Origin: an uncultured bacterium
Lineage (GTDB): Bacteria > Bacteroidota > Bacteroidia > Bacteroidales > Muribaculaceae
Length of the DNA: 64,000 bases
Reading direction: 5' to 3'
Assembly: GCA_905214735.1 (NCBI GenBank)
Contig: CAJMNI010000003.1
Coordinates: forward strand, 1-64,000
The notes beneath the pieces are model-generated. The model was given only the letters and a program-made list of their open reading frames with translations. It was not told where the DNA came from and searched no databases. Of this stretch, positions 35,645 to 46,147 are shown one piece after another; position 1 is the stretch's first letter; each line of letters begins with the position of its first letter. Both the position numbers and the translations under genes were made by a program.

Positions 35645-37576
35645 TTACTTGTCGATTCTTTTAACGGTCTTTAATACTTTCTCGTTGACCTTCACCGGAT
35701 ATTTGCGGCGAAGCTCATTTTCCCATGCCGTCTGGAACTCGTTCTGATAGTCGCTCGTGACAAGGCCCTTAACGTCCGACACCTCTTCAGGCACGGTGAT
35801 CACTCTCGGATTGAGCATGAAATAAACGGTATAGGAGGATGAGGAGGGCTCAACCTTCGGACCACCGAACATCACGTTGTCGACCATGGCGTTGGTGCCT
35901 TTCGGGGCGAGCACGCGGTCAACGCTTATCACCTTCGGGAACTCCTTGCGGAGCGTTACGGCGAGGGTGTCGGCGCCAAGCTCTGCGGCGCGGGCCTTGA
36001 CAAGCGCTGCGATCGAATCGTTGGCGGCCTGCACGAGGAAACCTTTCGCATGAGGCTCTTTCCAAGCATAATCGTTGCGGTGGGCCTTGAAGAATTTGTC
36101 GAGGCCTTCGGTGTCTTTCGACGCTTTGTCCCAGACTTTCTGAACGCTCACTTCGTAGAGAAGCGAACCGTCGACATACTCTTTCAGCAGATTGCGATAG
36201 TCGGCGTTCTCTTTGAGGAGATCCTCCTCTTCGGCGTTGACAAGCAGCTTGTTGTAATAGTTGGGGAAACCATCCCTAAGCATTTCCATGGCCAGGGCGC
36301 GTTTGAGTCTGAGACCGCTGAGGAAGGAGATGAAGTCGCTGAAAGGAATGCGTTTGCCGTCGATCTGGGCAATCCATTCGTTGGCGAGCGGGCCGGCTGC
36401 GTATGCATAGGCGGCGGTGTCGAGACCTTCCTTCTCCACCACTGCGTAGAACTTGTCGTAGGCCTCTTTATTGAGCGAGGCTTTGTGCTTGCGAGCGAGG
36501 TTGGCGCTGAGGTTGTCGCGGATCATTCCCCAGCGGGGATCGTTGCGCTGCTGCATGCGCTGGAGCAGACGGGGCTTCATCTCCTCGAGACTCTCGGGAG
36601 CCTTGCCGTCGAAGCGCTTCACTATGTGCCAGCCGTAGGATGTGGCGAAGGGTTTGCTGATCTCGCCGTCGGCCAGCGCGAATGCTGCCGAGTCGAACTC
36701 CTCAACCATCTCGCCGGCGCCGAAGAGAGGAAGATTTCCACCCTGACGGGCCGAGTTGCGGTCGTCGGAATTGTTGGTGGCAAGCTGAGCGAAGTCGCCG
36801 CCGGCCACTGCCAGGTTATAAAGCGAGTCGATCTGCGCCTTTGCCTGGGCGGCTCCGGCTGCATCTTTCCCCTGGGTGAGCTTGAGGATATGGGCTACGC
36901 GAACTTTGCCGCGGGCCGGACGCTTCTTGCCTCCCTTAAGGATGTGGAAACCTACCGGGCTCTCCACAACTTCGGAGATCTCTCCCTCGGGAAGGGAGAA
37001 GGCGGTCACGTCGAATGAGTAAGGATAGTTGTTGGCAATGATATATCCCATGCGACCGCCGCGGGAATTGCTTGCGCGGTCTTGCGAATACTTGGCGGCA
37101 AGCTCGGCGAAATCGCCGCCGTTGAGAAGCACTTTGCGGATGCTGTCGGCGCGCTCGCGGGTCTCGAGATTCGTCTGGGCGTCGCGACCTTTGAAAAGCA
37201 TGATATGATATGCTTCCGCTTCCTTGCGGCTGCGGTCGTAAGCCTCCTTGACGAGCTTGTTGAGATAAACCGAATCAACCATATAGGGAGCCGACAGGTC
37301 ATGCCTGTACTGCTCTGTCTCTTTCAAAAACGACGGAAGGGTGTCGATTCCTTCAGCACGGGCATCGGCCACCTTCAACTTGTAAAGCTTGAACATCTCG
37401 ACATATTCCTCGAGATTCTGGGGGTTGATCTGCTGCTGCGAATTCTTGTTGTATAAATACTCGAATTCCGACTTTGGCACATCAACGCCGTTGACCGTCA
37501 TGATCACAGGGTCTTTCGCTGCAAAAGCGAGGGCCACGGCACACACGCCGGCTGAGGCCACTAATATTTTTTTCAT
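35645..37576 (-). CDS. exported peptidyl-prolyl isomerase (SurA/PpiD-like, two parvulin domains)
   Basis: Periplasmic folding factor of 643 aa. The start ATG at 37576 gives the signal peptide MKKILVASAGVCAVALAFA; the longer frame adds an implausible leader. After an N-domain (NGVDVPKSEFEYLYNKN), two parvulin units are seen: AYHIMLFKGR to YSQDRASNSRGGRMGY, and VRVAHILKLTQG to RQGGNLPLFGAG, each with the typical GG(x)LG/M segment. A long helical C-terminal half follows. It is the third SurA-type gene within 4.5 kb and is separated from the other two by a terminator. Confidence 0.82.
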   Translation of the reverse strand: MKKILVASAGVCAVALAFAAKDPVIMTVNGVDVPKSEFEYLYNKNSQQQINPQNLEEYVEMFKLYKLKVADARAEGIDTLPSFLKETEQYRHDLSAPYMVDSVYLNKLVKEAYDRSRKEAEAYHIMLFKGRDAQTNLETRERADSIRKVLLNGGDFAELAAKYSQDRASNSRGGRMGYIIANNYPYSFDVTAFSLPEGEISEVVESPVGFHILKGGKKRPARGKVRVAHILKLTQGKDAAGAAQAKAQIDSLYNLAVAGGDFAQLATNNSDDRNSARQGGNLPLFGAGEMVEEFDSAAFALADGEISKPFATSYGWHIVKRFDGKAPESLEEMKPRLLQRMQQRNDPRWGMIRDNLSANLARKHKASLNKEAYDKFYAVVEKEGLDTAAYAYAAGPLANEWIAQIDGKRIPFSDFISFLSGLRLKRALAMEMLRDGFPNYYNKLLVNAEEEDLLKENADYRNLLKEYVDGSLLYEVSVQKVWDKASKDTEGLDKFFKAHRNDYAWKEPHAKGFLVQAANDSIAALVKARAAELGADTLAVTLRKEFPKVISVDRVLAPKGTNAMVDNVMFGGPKVEPSSSSYTVYFMLNPRVITVPEEVSDVKGLVTSDYQNEFQTAWENELRRKYPVKVNEKVLKTVKRIDK

Positions 37577-37692
37577 TATTGAGATAATAAAAATTATAAT
37601 CTTAGCTTTACGTGCCGATCTGACGCAACATGGGCTCGACACTCAATAACTTTAACGAATGCCTTGCAAAAAAATTGTAGAAATGTTAAGTC

Positions 37693-39870
37693 TTAATTTG
37701 CCATTTCCGAGAGGAATCGGACGCGCACCAGCCGGATGTCGTCTTCGTCATACTCGTTGCCGAGATGCTGGATGGCCGCTTCAATGTCATCTTCGGGCCA
37801 TGTGCGGAAGAAATCGAAGATCTCCTGCTCCTGGTCTTCGTCGAAGATTTCGTTGAGATAATATTCTATGTCGATCTTGGTTCCGGTCTCGACTATGCTC
37901 TCGAGCTCCCCTACAAGATCGGTGAAGTCAACCCCGACTGTGTCGGCGATCTCCTCAAGGTCGATCTTGCGGTCGATCGACTGGATTATCTGCACCTTGC
38001 GGTTGTTGCGGCTCGGCATCACGCGCATCCGGAAATCTTCGGGACGGACTATGTCGTTCTCCTCGACATATTTCTTGATCACCTCGACAAACTCGCGTCC
38101 GTAGCGGTGGGCCTTCCCCACTCCGACTCCGGGAATGGTGTAGAGTTCTTCCATAGTCACGGGGTAAGTGGTGGCCATGGCGGCGAGCGATGAATCCTGG
38201 AAGATCACATAGGGGGGAAGATTATATTTTCTTCCGAAATCTTTGCGGAGGCCGCGAAGGATATGATGCAGCTGCTCGTCGGCCGCGTCGGCGCTGTTCC
38301 CGCGCGGCGTCTCGCTGTCGGTGTCTTCATATTCAACATCTTCCACCACCATGAATTCGCCCGGCTCCGCCATGAAGGCGCGTCCCTTTTCAGTCAGCAG
38401 AAGTGTGCCGTAATTCTCTATGTCTTTCTCGAAATAGCCTGCAATGACGGCCTGCTGCAGTATTGTGTTGACAAGCCGTTCTTCGGTGTGCTCCAGCGCA
38501 CCGAAACTCTCGATCTGATCGTCGCCGTTCTGACGGATTTCGTCAGTGCCGCGGCCTATCAGCACGTTGACTACATATTCTATGCGGCATTTCTCTTTCA
38601 ATTCGACGACACATTCGAGCGCTGCCAACAGTTCGTCGGAGGCCTTGACGCTCTTTTTCGGATGGAGGCAGTTGTCGCAGTTGCCGCAGTTCTCCTCTAC
38701 ATATTCCTCTCCGAAATAATGCATCAGGATTTTCCGGCGGCAAACCGACGATTCGGCATAGTTCGAGGTCTCCGCGAGCAACTGGTGGCATATCTCCTGC
38801 TCCGCCACAGTCTTGCTCTGCAGCAGCTTCTTGAGTTTCTGCACATCTTTCGGCGAATAATACATCAGGCAGACGCCTTCGCCGCCGTCGCGGCCGGCCC
38901 GGCCCGTCTCCTGATAATAACCTTCGAGACTCTTTGGAACGTCGTAGTGGATCACAAACCTCACGTCGGGTTTGTCGATTCCCATGCCGAACGCTATCGT
39001 GGCAACGATAACGTCGGCACGCTCGTTGAGGAAGGCATCCTGTTTCGCCGAACGAGTAGCCACGTCCATGCCGGCATGATATGGAAGCGCCGCGATCTGG
39101 TTGATTCTCAGCGTCTCCGCAAGTTCTTCGACTTTCTTGCGGCTCAGACAATAGATTATGCCCGACTTCCCGGGATTGTTCTTTATGAAGCGGATTATGT
39201 CGCGGTCAACGTCTTTCGTCTTCGGCCTGACCTCGTAGTAGAGATTCTTCCTGTTGAAACTCGATTTGAAAACTGTGGCGTCGAGCATCCCGAGATTCTT
39301 CTTTATGTCGTGCTGCACTTTCGGAGTGGCCGTGGCCGTCAGCGCGATGATCGGGAAATTACCGATCTCCGAGATCAGCGGACGGATCCGGCGGTATTCC
39401 GGCCGGAAATCGTGACCCCATTCCGAGATACAGTGCGCCTCGTCGACAGCGACAAATGAAATCTTGACCGATTTGAAGAATTCCACGTTGGCCTCTTTGG
39501 CAAGCGATTCCGGAGCTACATAAAGAAGTTTCGTCTTTCCCGACCTGACATCCTCGCGCACGATCTCAGCCTCCTTTTTAGAAAGGGAGGAATTGAGAAA
39601 ATGGGCGATCCTGTCTTCCTCGCCATAATTTCTTAAGGCGTCTACCTGATTCTTCATCAGCGCGATCAGCGGAGAGATGATGATGGCGGTTCCTTCCGAC
39701 ATCAGGGCCGGAAGCTGATAGCAGAGCGATTTCCCTCCGCCCGTCGGCATCAGAACGAAGACGTTCTTGCCGTCGAGTAGAGTTTTGATTATTTCCAACT
39801 GATTTCCCTTGAAGCTGTCGAATCCGAAATGGAACTTCATTGCTTCGCGAATTTTTCTGGTATCAGCCAT
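37693..39870 (-). CDS. recQ: ATP-dependent DNA helicase RecQ
   Basis: 3'-5' DNA helicase of 725 aa used in recombination and repair. Order: Walker A GGGKSLCYQLPAL (about 41-53), DEAHCISEWGHDFRPEY, helicase C-domain ending in QETGRAGRDG, the zinc-binding RQC region (CRRKILMHYFGEEY, CGNCDNC), a HRDC domain (SSLAAMATTYPVTMEELYTI), and about 130 extra acidic residues at the end. The ATG at 39870 is the start. A full promoter (39934-39965) and an upstream terminator make it independent of clpX. Confidence 0.93.
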   Translation of the reverse strand: MADTRKIREAMKFHFGFDSFKGNQLEIIKTLLDGKNVFVLMPTGGGKSLCYQLPALMSEGTAIIISPLIALMKNQVDALRNYGEEDRIAHFLNSSLSKKEAEIVREDVRSGKTKLLYVAPESLAKEANVEFFKSVKISFVAVDEAHCISEWGHDFRPEYRRIRPLISEIGNFPIIALTATATPKVQHDIKKNLGMLDATVFKSSFNRKNLYYEVRPKTKDVDRDIIRFIKNNPGKSGIIYCLSRKKVEELAETLRINQIAALPYHAGMDVATRSAKQDAFLNERADVIVATIAFGMGIDKPDVRFVIHYDVPKSLEGYYQETGRAGRDGGEGVCLMYYSPKDVQKLKKLLQSKTVAEQEICHQLLAETSNYAESSVCRRKILMHYFGEEYVEENCGNCDNCLHPKKSVKASDELLAALECVVELKEKCRIEYVVNVLIGRGTDEIRQNGDDQIESFGALEHTEERLVNTILQQAVIAGYFEKDIENYGTLLLTEKGRAFMAEPGEFMVVEDVEYEDTDSETPRGNSADAADEQLHHILRGLRKDFGRKYNLPPYVIFQDSSLAAMATTYPVTMEELYTIPGVGVGKAHRYGREFVEVIKKYVEENDIVRPEDFRMRVMPSRNNRKVQIIQSIDRKIDLEEIADTVGVDFTDLVGELESIVETGTKIDIEYYLNEIFDEDQEQEIFDFFRTWPEDDIEAAIQHLGNEYDEDDIRLVRVRFLSEMAN

Positions 39871-39933
39871 TGTGTGCGCTCTGAGGATAAAGGTAGATGA
39901 TTTTAATTTACGCGGAAAACCATGCGTGTTACA

Positions 39934-39965
39934 CAAAATTAAACATAATTTCCGACAATTCCAAG
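39934..39965 (-). promoter_or_regulatory. promoter for recQ
   Basis: CTTG (39962-39965), 20 nt, then TAATTTTG (39934-39941). Expected transcription start is near 39930 with a leader of about 60 nt. Confidence 0.65.
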
Positions 39966-39976
39966 AATTTCCGCAT

Positions 39977-40007
39977 AAAAAAGCACCGTTTCCAATGAAA
40001 ACGGTGC
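39977..40007 (-). terminator. intrinsic terminator of clpX
   Basis: GCACCGTTT / AAACGGTGC, 9 bp, followed on the minus strand by TTTTTT. It lies 23 nt beyond the clpX stop and closes the tig-clpP-clpX unit. Confidence 0.88.
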
Positions 40008-40029
40008 AAAAATTCAGTCTGAGTTATTT

Positions 40030-41274
<1,245 letters not shown>

Positions 41275-41287
41275 ATTATTCTGTTTC

Positions 41288-42001
41288 TCAATCTTTCTTA
41301 GGGTTGACGAGCACTTTGTCGATCATGCCGTATTCCTTCGCCTCGGCCGCTGTCATCCAGTAGTCGCGGTCGGAATCGGCCTCCACTTTCGAGAAGGGCT
41401 GGCCGCTATGGTCGGAGATGATGCGGTAAAGTTCCTCTTTCAGTTTGAGGATCTCGCGGGCCGTGATCTCGATATCGGAGGCCTGACCCTGGATTCCGCC
41501 CATCGGCTGATGGATCATGATGCGGGAGTGAGGAAGCGCGAATCGTTTTCCCTTCTCGCCGGCAACCATGAGCACTGCTGCCATCGACGCCGCCATACCG
41601 GTGCAGATGGTCGACACGTCGGAGTTGATATACTGCATCGTGTCGTAGATGCCGAGGCCGGCATATACCGATCCGCCAGGAGAGTTGATGTAGAGAGCCA
41701 CGTCTTTCTCGGGATCTACCGAGTCAAGATAGAGAAGCTGCGCCTGGATGATGTTGGCGCTCTGGTCGTTCACCTGCGTGCCGAGAAATATGATGCGGTC
41801 CATCATGAGGCGCGAGAAAACGTCCATCTGGGTGACGTTGAGCTGGCGTTCCTCGAGGATATAGGGATTCATATAGTCTGACGTCGGGGTCATGACCGAT
41901 GCGGGAGCGGCAAGATTCGTCTTGCGCATGTAGTCGTGGAGTGTGTTGGAACTCATGCCGAGATGGTTCACGGCATAGTTTCTGAAGTCGTTCATAATCA
42001 T
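41288..42001 (-). CDS. clpP: ATP-dependent Clp protease proteolytic subunit
   Basis: Serine peptidase of 237 aa forming the ClpXP chamber. Catalytic Ser in [10 protein letters not shown], His in [10 protein letters not shown], Asp in the later [10 protein letters not shown] segment. [16 protein letters not shown] is the oligomer and substrate-binding stretch. There is an N-terminal extension of about 35 residues compared with E. coli, perhaps a propeptide. Two start ATGs (42001 and 41995) are possible. The gene has its own leader with a 15-bp hairpin, downstream of tig. Confidence 0.95.
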   Translation of the reverse strand: MIMNDFRNYAVNHLGMSSNTLHDYMRKTNLAAPASVMTPTSDYMNPYILEERQLNVTQMDVFSRLMMDRIIFLGTQVNDQSANIIQAQLLYLDSVDPEKDVALYINSPGGSVYAGLGIYDTMQYINSDVSTICTGMAASMAAVLMVAGEKGKRFALPHSRIMIHQPMGGIQGQASDIEITAREILKLKEELYRIISDHSGQPFSKVEADSDRDYWMTAAEAKEYGMIDKVLVNPKKD

Positions 42002-42037
42002 TATTTTTTGAGGAAAGTTACCCTTCCTTTATTAACA

Positions 42038-42080
42038 TTTCAACTTCGCGGAGCCGCAGTCAGCTTCCGCGAAGTTGAAA
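42038..42080 (-). other. 15-bp perfect stem-loop in the clpP leader
   Basis: Arms TTTCAACTTCGCGGA (42038-42052) and TCCGCGAAGTTGAAA (42066-42080) with a 13-nt loop. No U-tract follows. Relative to the predicted start near 42086 it would form the extreme 5' end of a clpP message; for read-through from tig it would be intercistronic. Confidence 0.75.
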
Positions 42081-42089
42081 AGATAGATG

Positions 42090-42097
42090 CAAAAATA
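42090..42097 (-). promoter_or_regulatory. -7 box (TATTTTTG) for clpP
   Basis: Exact TAnnTTTG match on the minus strand, 89 nt before the first clpP ATG. There is no TTTG at the standard -33 position, but a palindrome occupies 42100-42115 just upstream. Confidence 0.5.
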
Positions 42098-42099
42098 GT

Positions 42100-42115
42100 G
42101 CCAAATTGATTTGGC
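42100..42115. promoter_or_regulatory. palindrome GCCAAAT-TG-ATTTGGC, candidate operator
   Basis: Seven-base perfect arms separated by two bases, directly 5' of the clpP -7 box and 18 nt after the tig stop. It may be an operator, or a weak tig terminator since ACTATTTTT follows on the minus strand. Confidence 0.5.
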
Positions 42116-42133
42116 TTCCTCCCGGGGAGAATA

Positions 42134-43492
42134 TTATTTCTCGGCTGCCGGAGCGAAGAGGGCGTTGAATTCATCCACGCTCACCTCTTTCTCGTCGAGT
42201 GTGACGGCGTCGCGGATGGCTGCGAAGAGCTTCATGTCGGCTGTCTGGCGGGCAACCTGCTGGGCAGCCTTCTCGTCCTTGAGGATTTCGTTGGCGTAAC
42301 GGTCGATGGCGTCATCGGGCACGCTGGCCATGCCATACTGTGCGAACTGCTGGCGGGCAAGCAGACGGGCGGTGTTCATCAGGTCTTCCTGCTCTACTTT
42401 GACACCGAGCTTCTGACCGACCTTGTCTTTCTCGAGATCCCAGAGGAGATCGGCGCGGATCGCGTCATACTCTGCGTCGATGTTTTCGGCGTTGAGGTTC
42501 TCGTTCTGAGAGATGAGGAAATCCTTGAGCATTGCGTCGGGGAGCTGAAGATCCCCTACCTCAGCCATGATGACGTTCTTGGCGTCGATAGTGAAGCGAT
42601 AGTTCTGGTCGCCCTTGAGCGAGGCCTGGATCATATCTTTCACGGCGTCGCGATATTCTTTCTCGTCTTTCACCTTGTCGGCGCCAAAGACTTCCTTGAA
42701 GTATTCTTCGCCGAGCTCGGCGGGTTTCAGCACGATGATTTCTTTGATGTCGAAACGGAAGTCGCCCTTGTGTGCGTCAACGTCGTTCTTGTCGATGTTG
42801 AGCATTGACGACATCTCTGTGGGATTGGCGTCGCATGTGGCTGCCGGGTTGAACACTACCTCGTCGCCGGGCTTCTTGCCCATGAAGAGAGCGCGCTGCT
42901 CCTCGGTCTTGAAATACTGGGGAGAAACGATGCCATTCTCAACTACGATGCCATCCTCTTTGACAGTGCCGTCTTCATTGAGCTCGGTCATCACACCTTT
43001 TACAAGGGCTGTGGCGTCTACCTCCTCGCCGGGAACCTGCTTGCCGAAACGACGGCGCAGAGCCTCGTCCTGACGGTCGATCATCTCGTCGCTGACCTTG
43101 ATGTTATAGTAGGGGATCTTGACATCCTTGTCGACTTTAACGTCGAATTCAGGTGCAAGACCTACATTGAATTTAAGAACGAATTCCTTCTCTTCGCCAA
43201 CGTGGTTCTCTTTGTCGGGCATCGGATTGCCGAGCACCGGGAGTTTCTCCTCTTTGATATAATTGTAGAGAGCCTCTCCTACTGTTTCGTTGATGGCCTC
43301 CTGGCGGGCATACTTGCCATATTTCTTCTCAAGAAGACCTGCGGGAACATGACCGGGACGGAATCCGGGCTCGGAATGCTTCTTGCCGAGTTCCTTGAGC
43401 TGTTTCTTTACATTCTCTGCATAGTCGTTTTCCTCGACAACCATGGTGATCACACCGTTGACGTCGTCGATTTTGGAATATTCGATTTTCAT
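42134..43492 (-). CDS. tig: trigger factor (ribosome-associated chaperone)
   Basis: Chaperone of 452 aa that meets nascent chains at the ribosome exit. The ribosome-binding signature is GFRPGHVP at about residues 43-50. The FKBP-like middle domain is present but divergent, followed by a long helical C-terminal arm domain. The order tig-clpP-clpX is a classical proteostasis group. The leader of about 160 nt from a consensus -7 box at 43660 is unusually long for this window and includes a GCCGCT/AGCGGC hairpin. Confidence 0.9.
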   Translation of the reverse strand: MKIEYSKIDDVNGVITMVVEENDYAENVKKQLKELGKKHSEPGFRPGHVPAGLLEKKYGKYARQEAINETVGEALYNYIKEEKLPVLGNPMPDKENHVGEEKEFVLKFNVGLAPEFDVKVDKDVKIPYYNIKVSDEMIDRQDEALRRRFGKQVPGEEVDATALVKGVMTELNEDGTVKEDGIVVENGIVSPQYFKTEEQRALFMGKKPGDEVVFNPAATCDANPTEMSSMLNIDKNDVDAHKGDFRFDIKEIIVLKPAELGEEYFKEVFGADKVKDEKEYRDAVKDMIQASLKGDQNYRFTIDAKNVIMAEVGDLQLPDAMLKDFLISQNENLNAENIDAEYDAIRADLLWDLEKDKVGQKLGVKVEQEDLMNTARLLARQQFAQYGMASVPDDAIDRYANEILKDEKAAQQVARQTADMKLFAAIRDAVTLDEKEVSVDEFNALFAPAAEK

Positions 43493-43659
43493 TTCTGGAA
43501 TATATGATATGTTTCTATTGTTTTTACTCTGATATTGCGCTTATAATGCGGATGAAACGGGCATTCGCCGGATCTTGAATCAAGGGTGGCCGACACCTTC
43601 CCGACTATTATATAACGCTCTCGAGCCGCTTATGTGAGCGGCCGGAACAATTCAGAGTG

Positions 43660-43667
43660 CAAATTTA
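43660..43667 (-). promoter_or_regulatory. -7 box (TAAATTTG) for tig
   Basis: Exact -7 consensus right after the M18 aminopeptidase stop. The transcription start is inferred near 43656, giving a leader of about 164 nt. A 6-bp hairpin (43625-43642) lies within the leader. Confidence 0.55.
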
Positions 43668-43678
43668 ACAAAAATTTT

Positions 43679-45049
43679 TTAATTGAAAAACTCGCGCATC
43701 ACTCTGATCATGTCGAGATGGTCGCTGACGGCCGCCGTTTCGGCTGCGGAATGCATTGCCCAGATGGCGTTGCCTACGTCTACACCGGGCACGTCGAGCT
43801 GCGCGGAGGAGATGTTGCCCAGGGTGCTTCCGCCGGCCACGTCGGCATGGTTCACGAAATACTGGGCGTTGACTCCGGCCTTCTCACATAGCAGACGGAA
43901 CACTGCCGCTCCTTCGGCGTCGGTCATATATTTGCAGTTGGCGTTGATCTTCACCACGGGGCCGTTACCCATCACCGGATGGTTGGTCGGGTCGTATTTG
44001 TCGTTGTAGTTAGGATGCCAGGCGTGGGCGTCGTCGGCCGATATCATAAACGATTTGGCAAGAGCTCGATACTGGGCCTGCGGATCTGCCGACATGGAGA
44101 TGCATATACGTTCCACTATGTGACGGAGCACGGGGGAATGCGCACCCTGCTTCGTGCCAGATCCGGTCTCTTCGTTGTCGAACACCGCGAGCACTCTCGT
44201 TGCGCTGCATTCGCGGTCGCATTCGGAAAGAATCGCCTCCAGCCCGGCAAACGCCATTGAAAGGTCGTCGATGCGGGCCGACTGGAAGTATTCCTCATGC
44301 GCGCCGATGAGCCTTACGGGTTCGGCGGGATAAAGGCAAAGTTCGTAATCGATGATGTCTTCGGGTTTGATGTCTTCCCCCTGATTGCGTAGGGTTTCCG
44401 CTATGATGTGGCGGATTGCTCCGGGACGCTCCTTGAACCGTTTGTTCTCGTCGGCGAGCCTCAGGAGCTCTTCGGAGGAGTAATAGCCGATCACGGGTTT
44501 CATGTCTTTCTGCACGGAAAGAGGATTCCCGTCGTTGACCTCGCGGTTGAAGTGGATGGCGAGATGGGGGATCGTGGCCACAGGCTTGCGCACGTCGACA
44601 AGGATCTGACGCGGATGGAGAGCATCCTTTCCGGGCACCATCACGCGGCCGGATATCGAGAGCGGACGGTCAAACCAGGTATACATGATGCCGCCGCCAT
44701 ATTTCTCGACATTGAGCGATATCACTCCCCCGTCTCCTTTTATCTCGCAGTTGGGCTTGAGTTTGAAGCAGGGCGAGTCGCTGTGGGCGGCCACGATGCG
44801 GAGGCCCGCCTCTTCGAGAGGTGCTGTGCCGGCTACGAATGCGAATATCGCGCTGCCGTTTTTAACCACGTAATATTTGCCACCCTTCTCTATCTTCCAT
44901 TCCTCTCCCTCGTCGAGGGGGCGGAAGCCTTTCTCTTCGAGAAGACGGCGCATGGCGTCGACTGCCAGAAAGTTGCAGGTCGACTCGTTCATCAGTTTGA
45001 AAAGACGGTCGATCTCGGGGACCGACATGGGGTTTTCGATCGTTGTCAT
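43679..45049 (-). CDS. M18-family aminopeptidase
   Basis: Zinc metallopeptidase of 456 aa removing N-terminal residues in the cytoplasm. Metal and catalytic stretches are visible: VAAHSDSPCFKLKP (His and Asp), RIDDLSMAFAGLEA, VFDNEETGSGTKQGAHSP, and late MSADDAHA-like and FVNHADVAGGSTLG segments. It fits the ApeB/DNPEP type. The start ATG overlaps the stop of the DUF5063 gene (TAATG), suggesting coupled translation. No signal peptide. Confidence 0.9.
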   Translation of the reverse strand: MTTIENPMSVPEIDRLFKLMNESTCNFLAVDAMRRLLEEKGFRPLDEGEEWKIEKGGKYYVVKNGSAIFAFVAGTAPLEEAGLRIVAAHSDSPCFKLKPNCEIKGDGGVISLNVEKYGGGIMYTWFDRPLSISGRVMVPGKDALHPRQILVDVRKPVATIPHLAIHFNREVNDGNPLSVQKDMKPVIGYYSSEELLRLADENKRFKERPGAIRHIIAETLRNQGEDIKPEDIIDYELCLYPAEPVRLIGAHEEYFQSARIDDLSMAFAGLEAILSECDRECSATRVLAVFDNEETGSGTKQGAHSPVLRHIVERICISMSADPQAQYRALAKSFMISADDAHAWHPNYNDKYDPTNHPVMGNGPVVKINANCKYMTDAEGAAVFRLLCEKAGVNAQYFVNHADVAGGSTLGNISSAQLDVPGVDVGNAIWAMHSAAETAAVSDHLDMIRVMREFFN

Positions 45050-45573
45050 TATTCTTCGGTTGAATTATATCTTACATGGTTCAGGGCCCTCATCACGTTG
45101 CAGAGCGTCTGGCTCCAGTAGGCCTCGAAGTTCTCTTTGCATTCGCGGAACGCTCCGGGGGCACTCTCCCCGTCGGTGTCTTTGACTATGCAGATGAAGT
45201 TATAGAGCGGCTGGAAGATGTCAGCGAGCGATTCGGAGATCGAGGCCGCAATCGGTGTGTCGCTATATTTCATGTCCTCTTCGAAGGTTTCGAGGAAGAC
45301 GTCGTCGGGGCCGAGAAGCTGCTCGGCGTTGCGGCGCACGCTCCCGTAATAATCTTCATCGACATAGGAGGGATAATATTCATATTCGGCCGGTCCGGCG
45401 AGTTCGTCGGCGTCGATGCCTGAAAATTCGAGATATAGCCTCGGCAGGATGTCGAGCATCTCGGCGATAAAGACGTCGCGTTCGGTTTCGCGGGCGTTCT
45501 CAAGAGTGGCGCAATAACGCGATGCCAGCGCCACTACGCCGAGAAGACGGCTTCTCAGTTCTGTTTCATTCAT
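45049..45573 (-). CDS. DUF5063-type protein of unknown function
   Basis: Soluble, acidic protein of 174 aa, mainly helical, with no signal peptide or cofactor motif. Landmarks are RYCATLENA, YYPSYVDEDYYG and SLADIFQPLYNF. I recognise it as the DUF5063 type seen in Bacteroidota, but this is from memory. It overlaps nadD at its start by 8 nt and M18 aminopeptidase at its end. No biochemical function can be assigned. Confidence 0.65.
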   Translation of the reverse strand: MNETELRSRLLGVVALASRYCATLENARETERDVFIAEMLDILPRLYLEFSGIDADELAGPAEYEYYPSYVDEDYYGSVRRNAEQLLGPDDVFLETFEEDMKYSDTPIAASISESLADIFQPLYNFICIVKDTDGESAPGAFRECKENFEAYWSQTLCNVMRALNHVRYNSTEE

Positions 45574-46147
45574 ATAGACGGTTCTCCTTTATATACTCTA
45601 TAACTTCCTGTGTCAGATAGAAGTTCATGTTCATTCCGCGCTTGATGCCGTCGCGGATGAAGGTTGAGGATATCTCGGCCGAGGGGGCTTCGGGATCTTC
45701 GATTATCTTCACTTTCGGGAAGGCGCCGCCGAGATGCACGCCATACCATGGACGCGGATAGATAAGTATTCCGAACTCTTCGCGCAGCTCTTTATAGTTG
45801 CGCCAGCGGGGGAATATGTGCCAGTTGTCGGATCCGATGATGAGCACGAATTCGTCGTCGGGATGCTCTTCGCGCAGTTTGCATAGCGTGCGGTAGGTAT
45901 AGGATGGCGCCGGCAGCTCCTGTTCGAAGTCGGAGACTTTCAGTCCGTCGACTTTATCGGCCACAAGCTTGCACATGGCGAGCCGGTGGGCGTCCGACAC
46001 GGGTGGCGCCGACGTTTTGAGCGGGTTCACGCGGCTCGGCATGAGCCATACCTCGTCGAGGTCGCAACGCTGCACGCAATAGCTCGCCACCATCGCATGC
46101 CCGATATGGATCGGATTGAAACTTCCGCCGAATATTCCGATTCTCAT
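45566..46147 (-). CDS. nadD: nicotinate-nucleotide adenylyltransferase
   Basis: Makes nicotinate adenine dinucleotide from NaMN and ATP in NAD synthesis. The N-terminal GGSFNPIHIGH holds the nucleotidyltransferase HxGH motif. SRVNPLK, the IIGSDNW loop and the ISSTFIRDGI signature at about 170-179 follow. The length of 193 aa is normal. Start overlaps the gmk stop by ATGA, so the two are translationally coupled. Confidence 0.93.
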   Translation of the reverse strand: MRIGIFGGSFNPIHIGHAMVASYCVQRCDLDEVWLMPSRVNPLKTSAPPVSDAHRLAMCKLVADKVDGLKVSDFEQELPAPSYTYRTLCKLREEHPDDEFVLIIGSDNWHIFPRWRNYKELREEFGILIYPRPWYGVHLGGAFPKVKIIEDPEAPSAEISSTFIRDGIKRGMNMNFYLTQEVIEYIKENRLYE

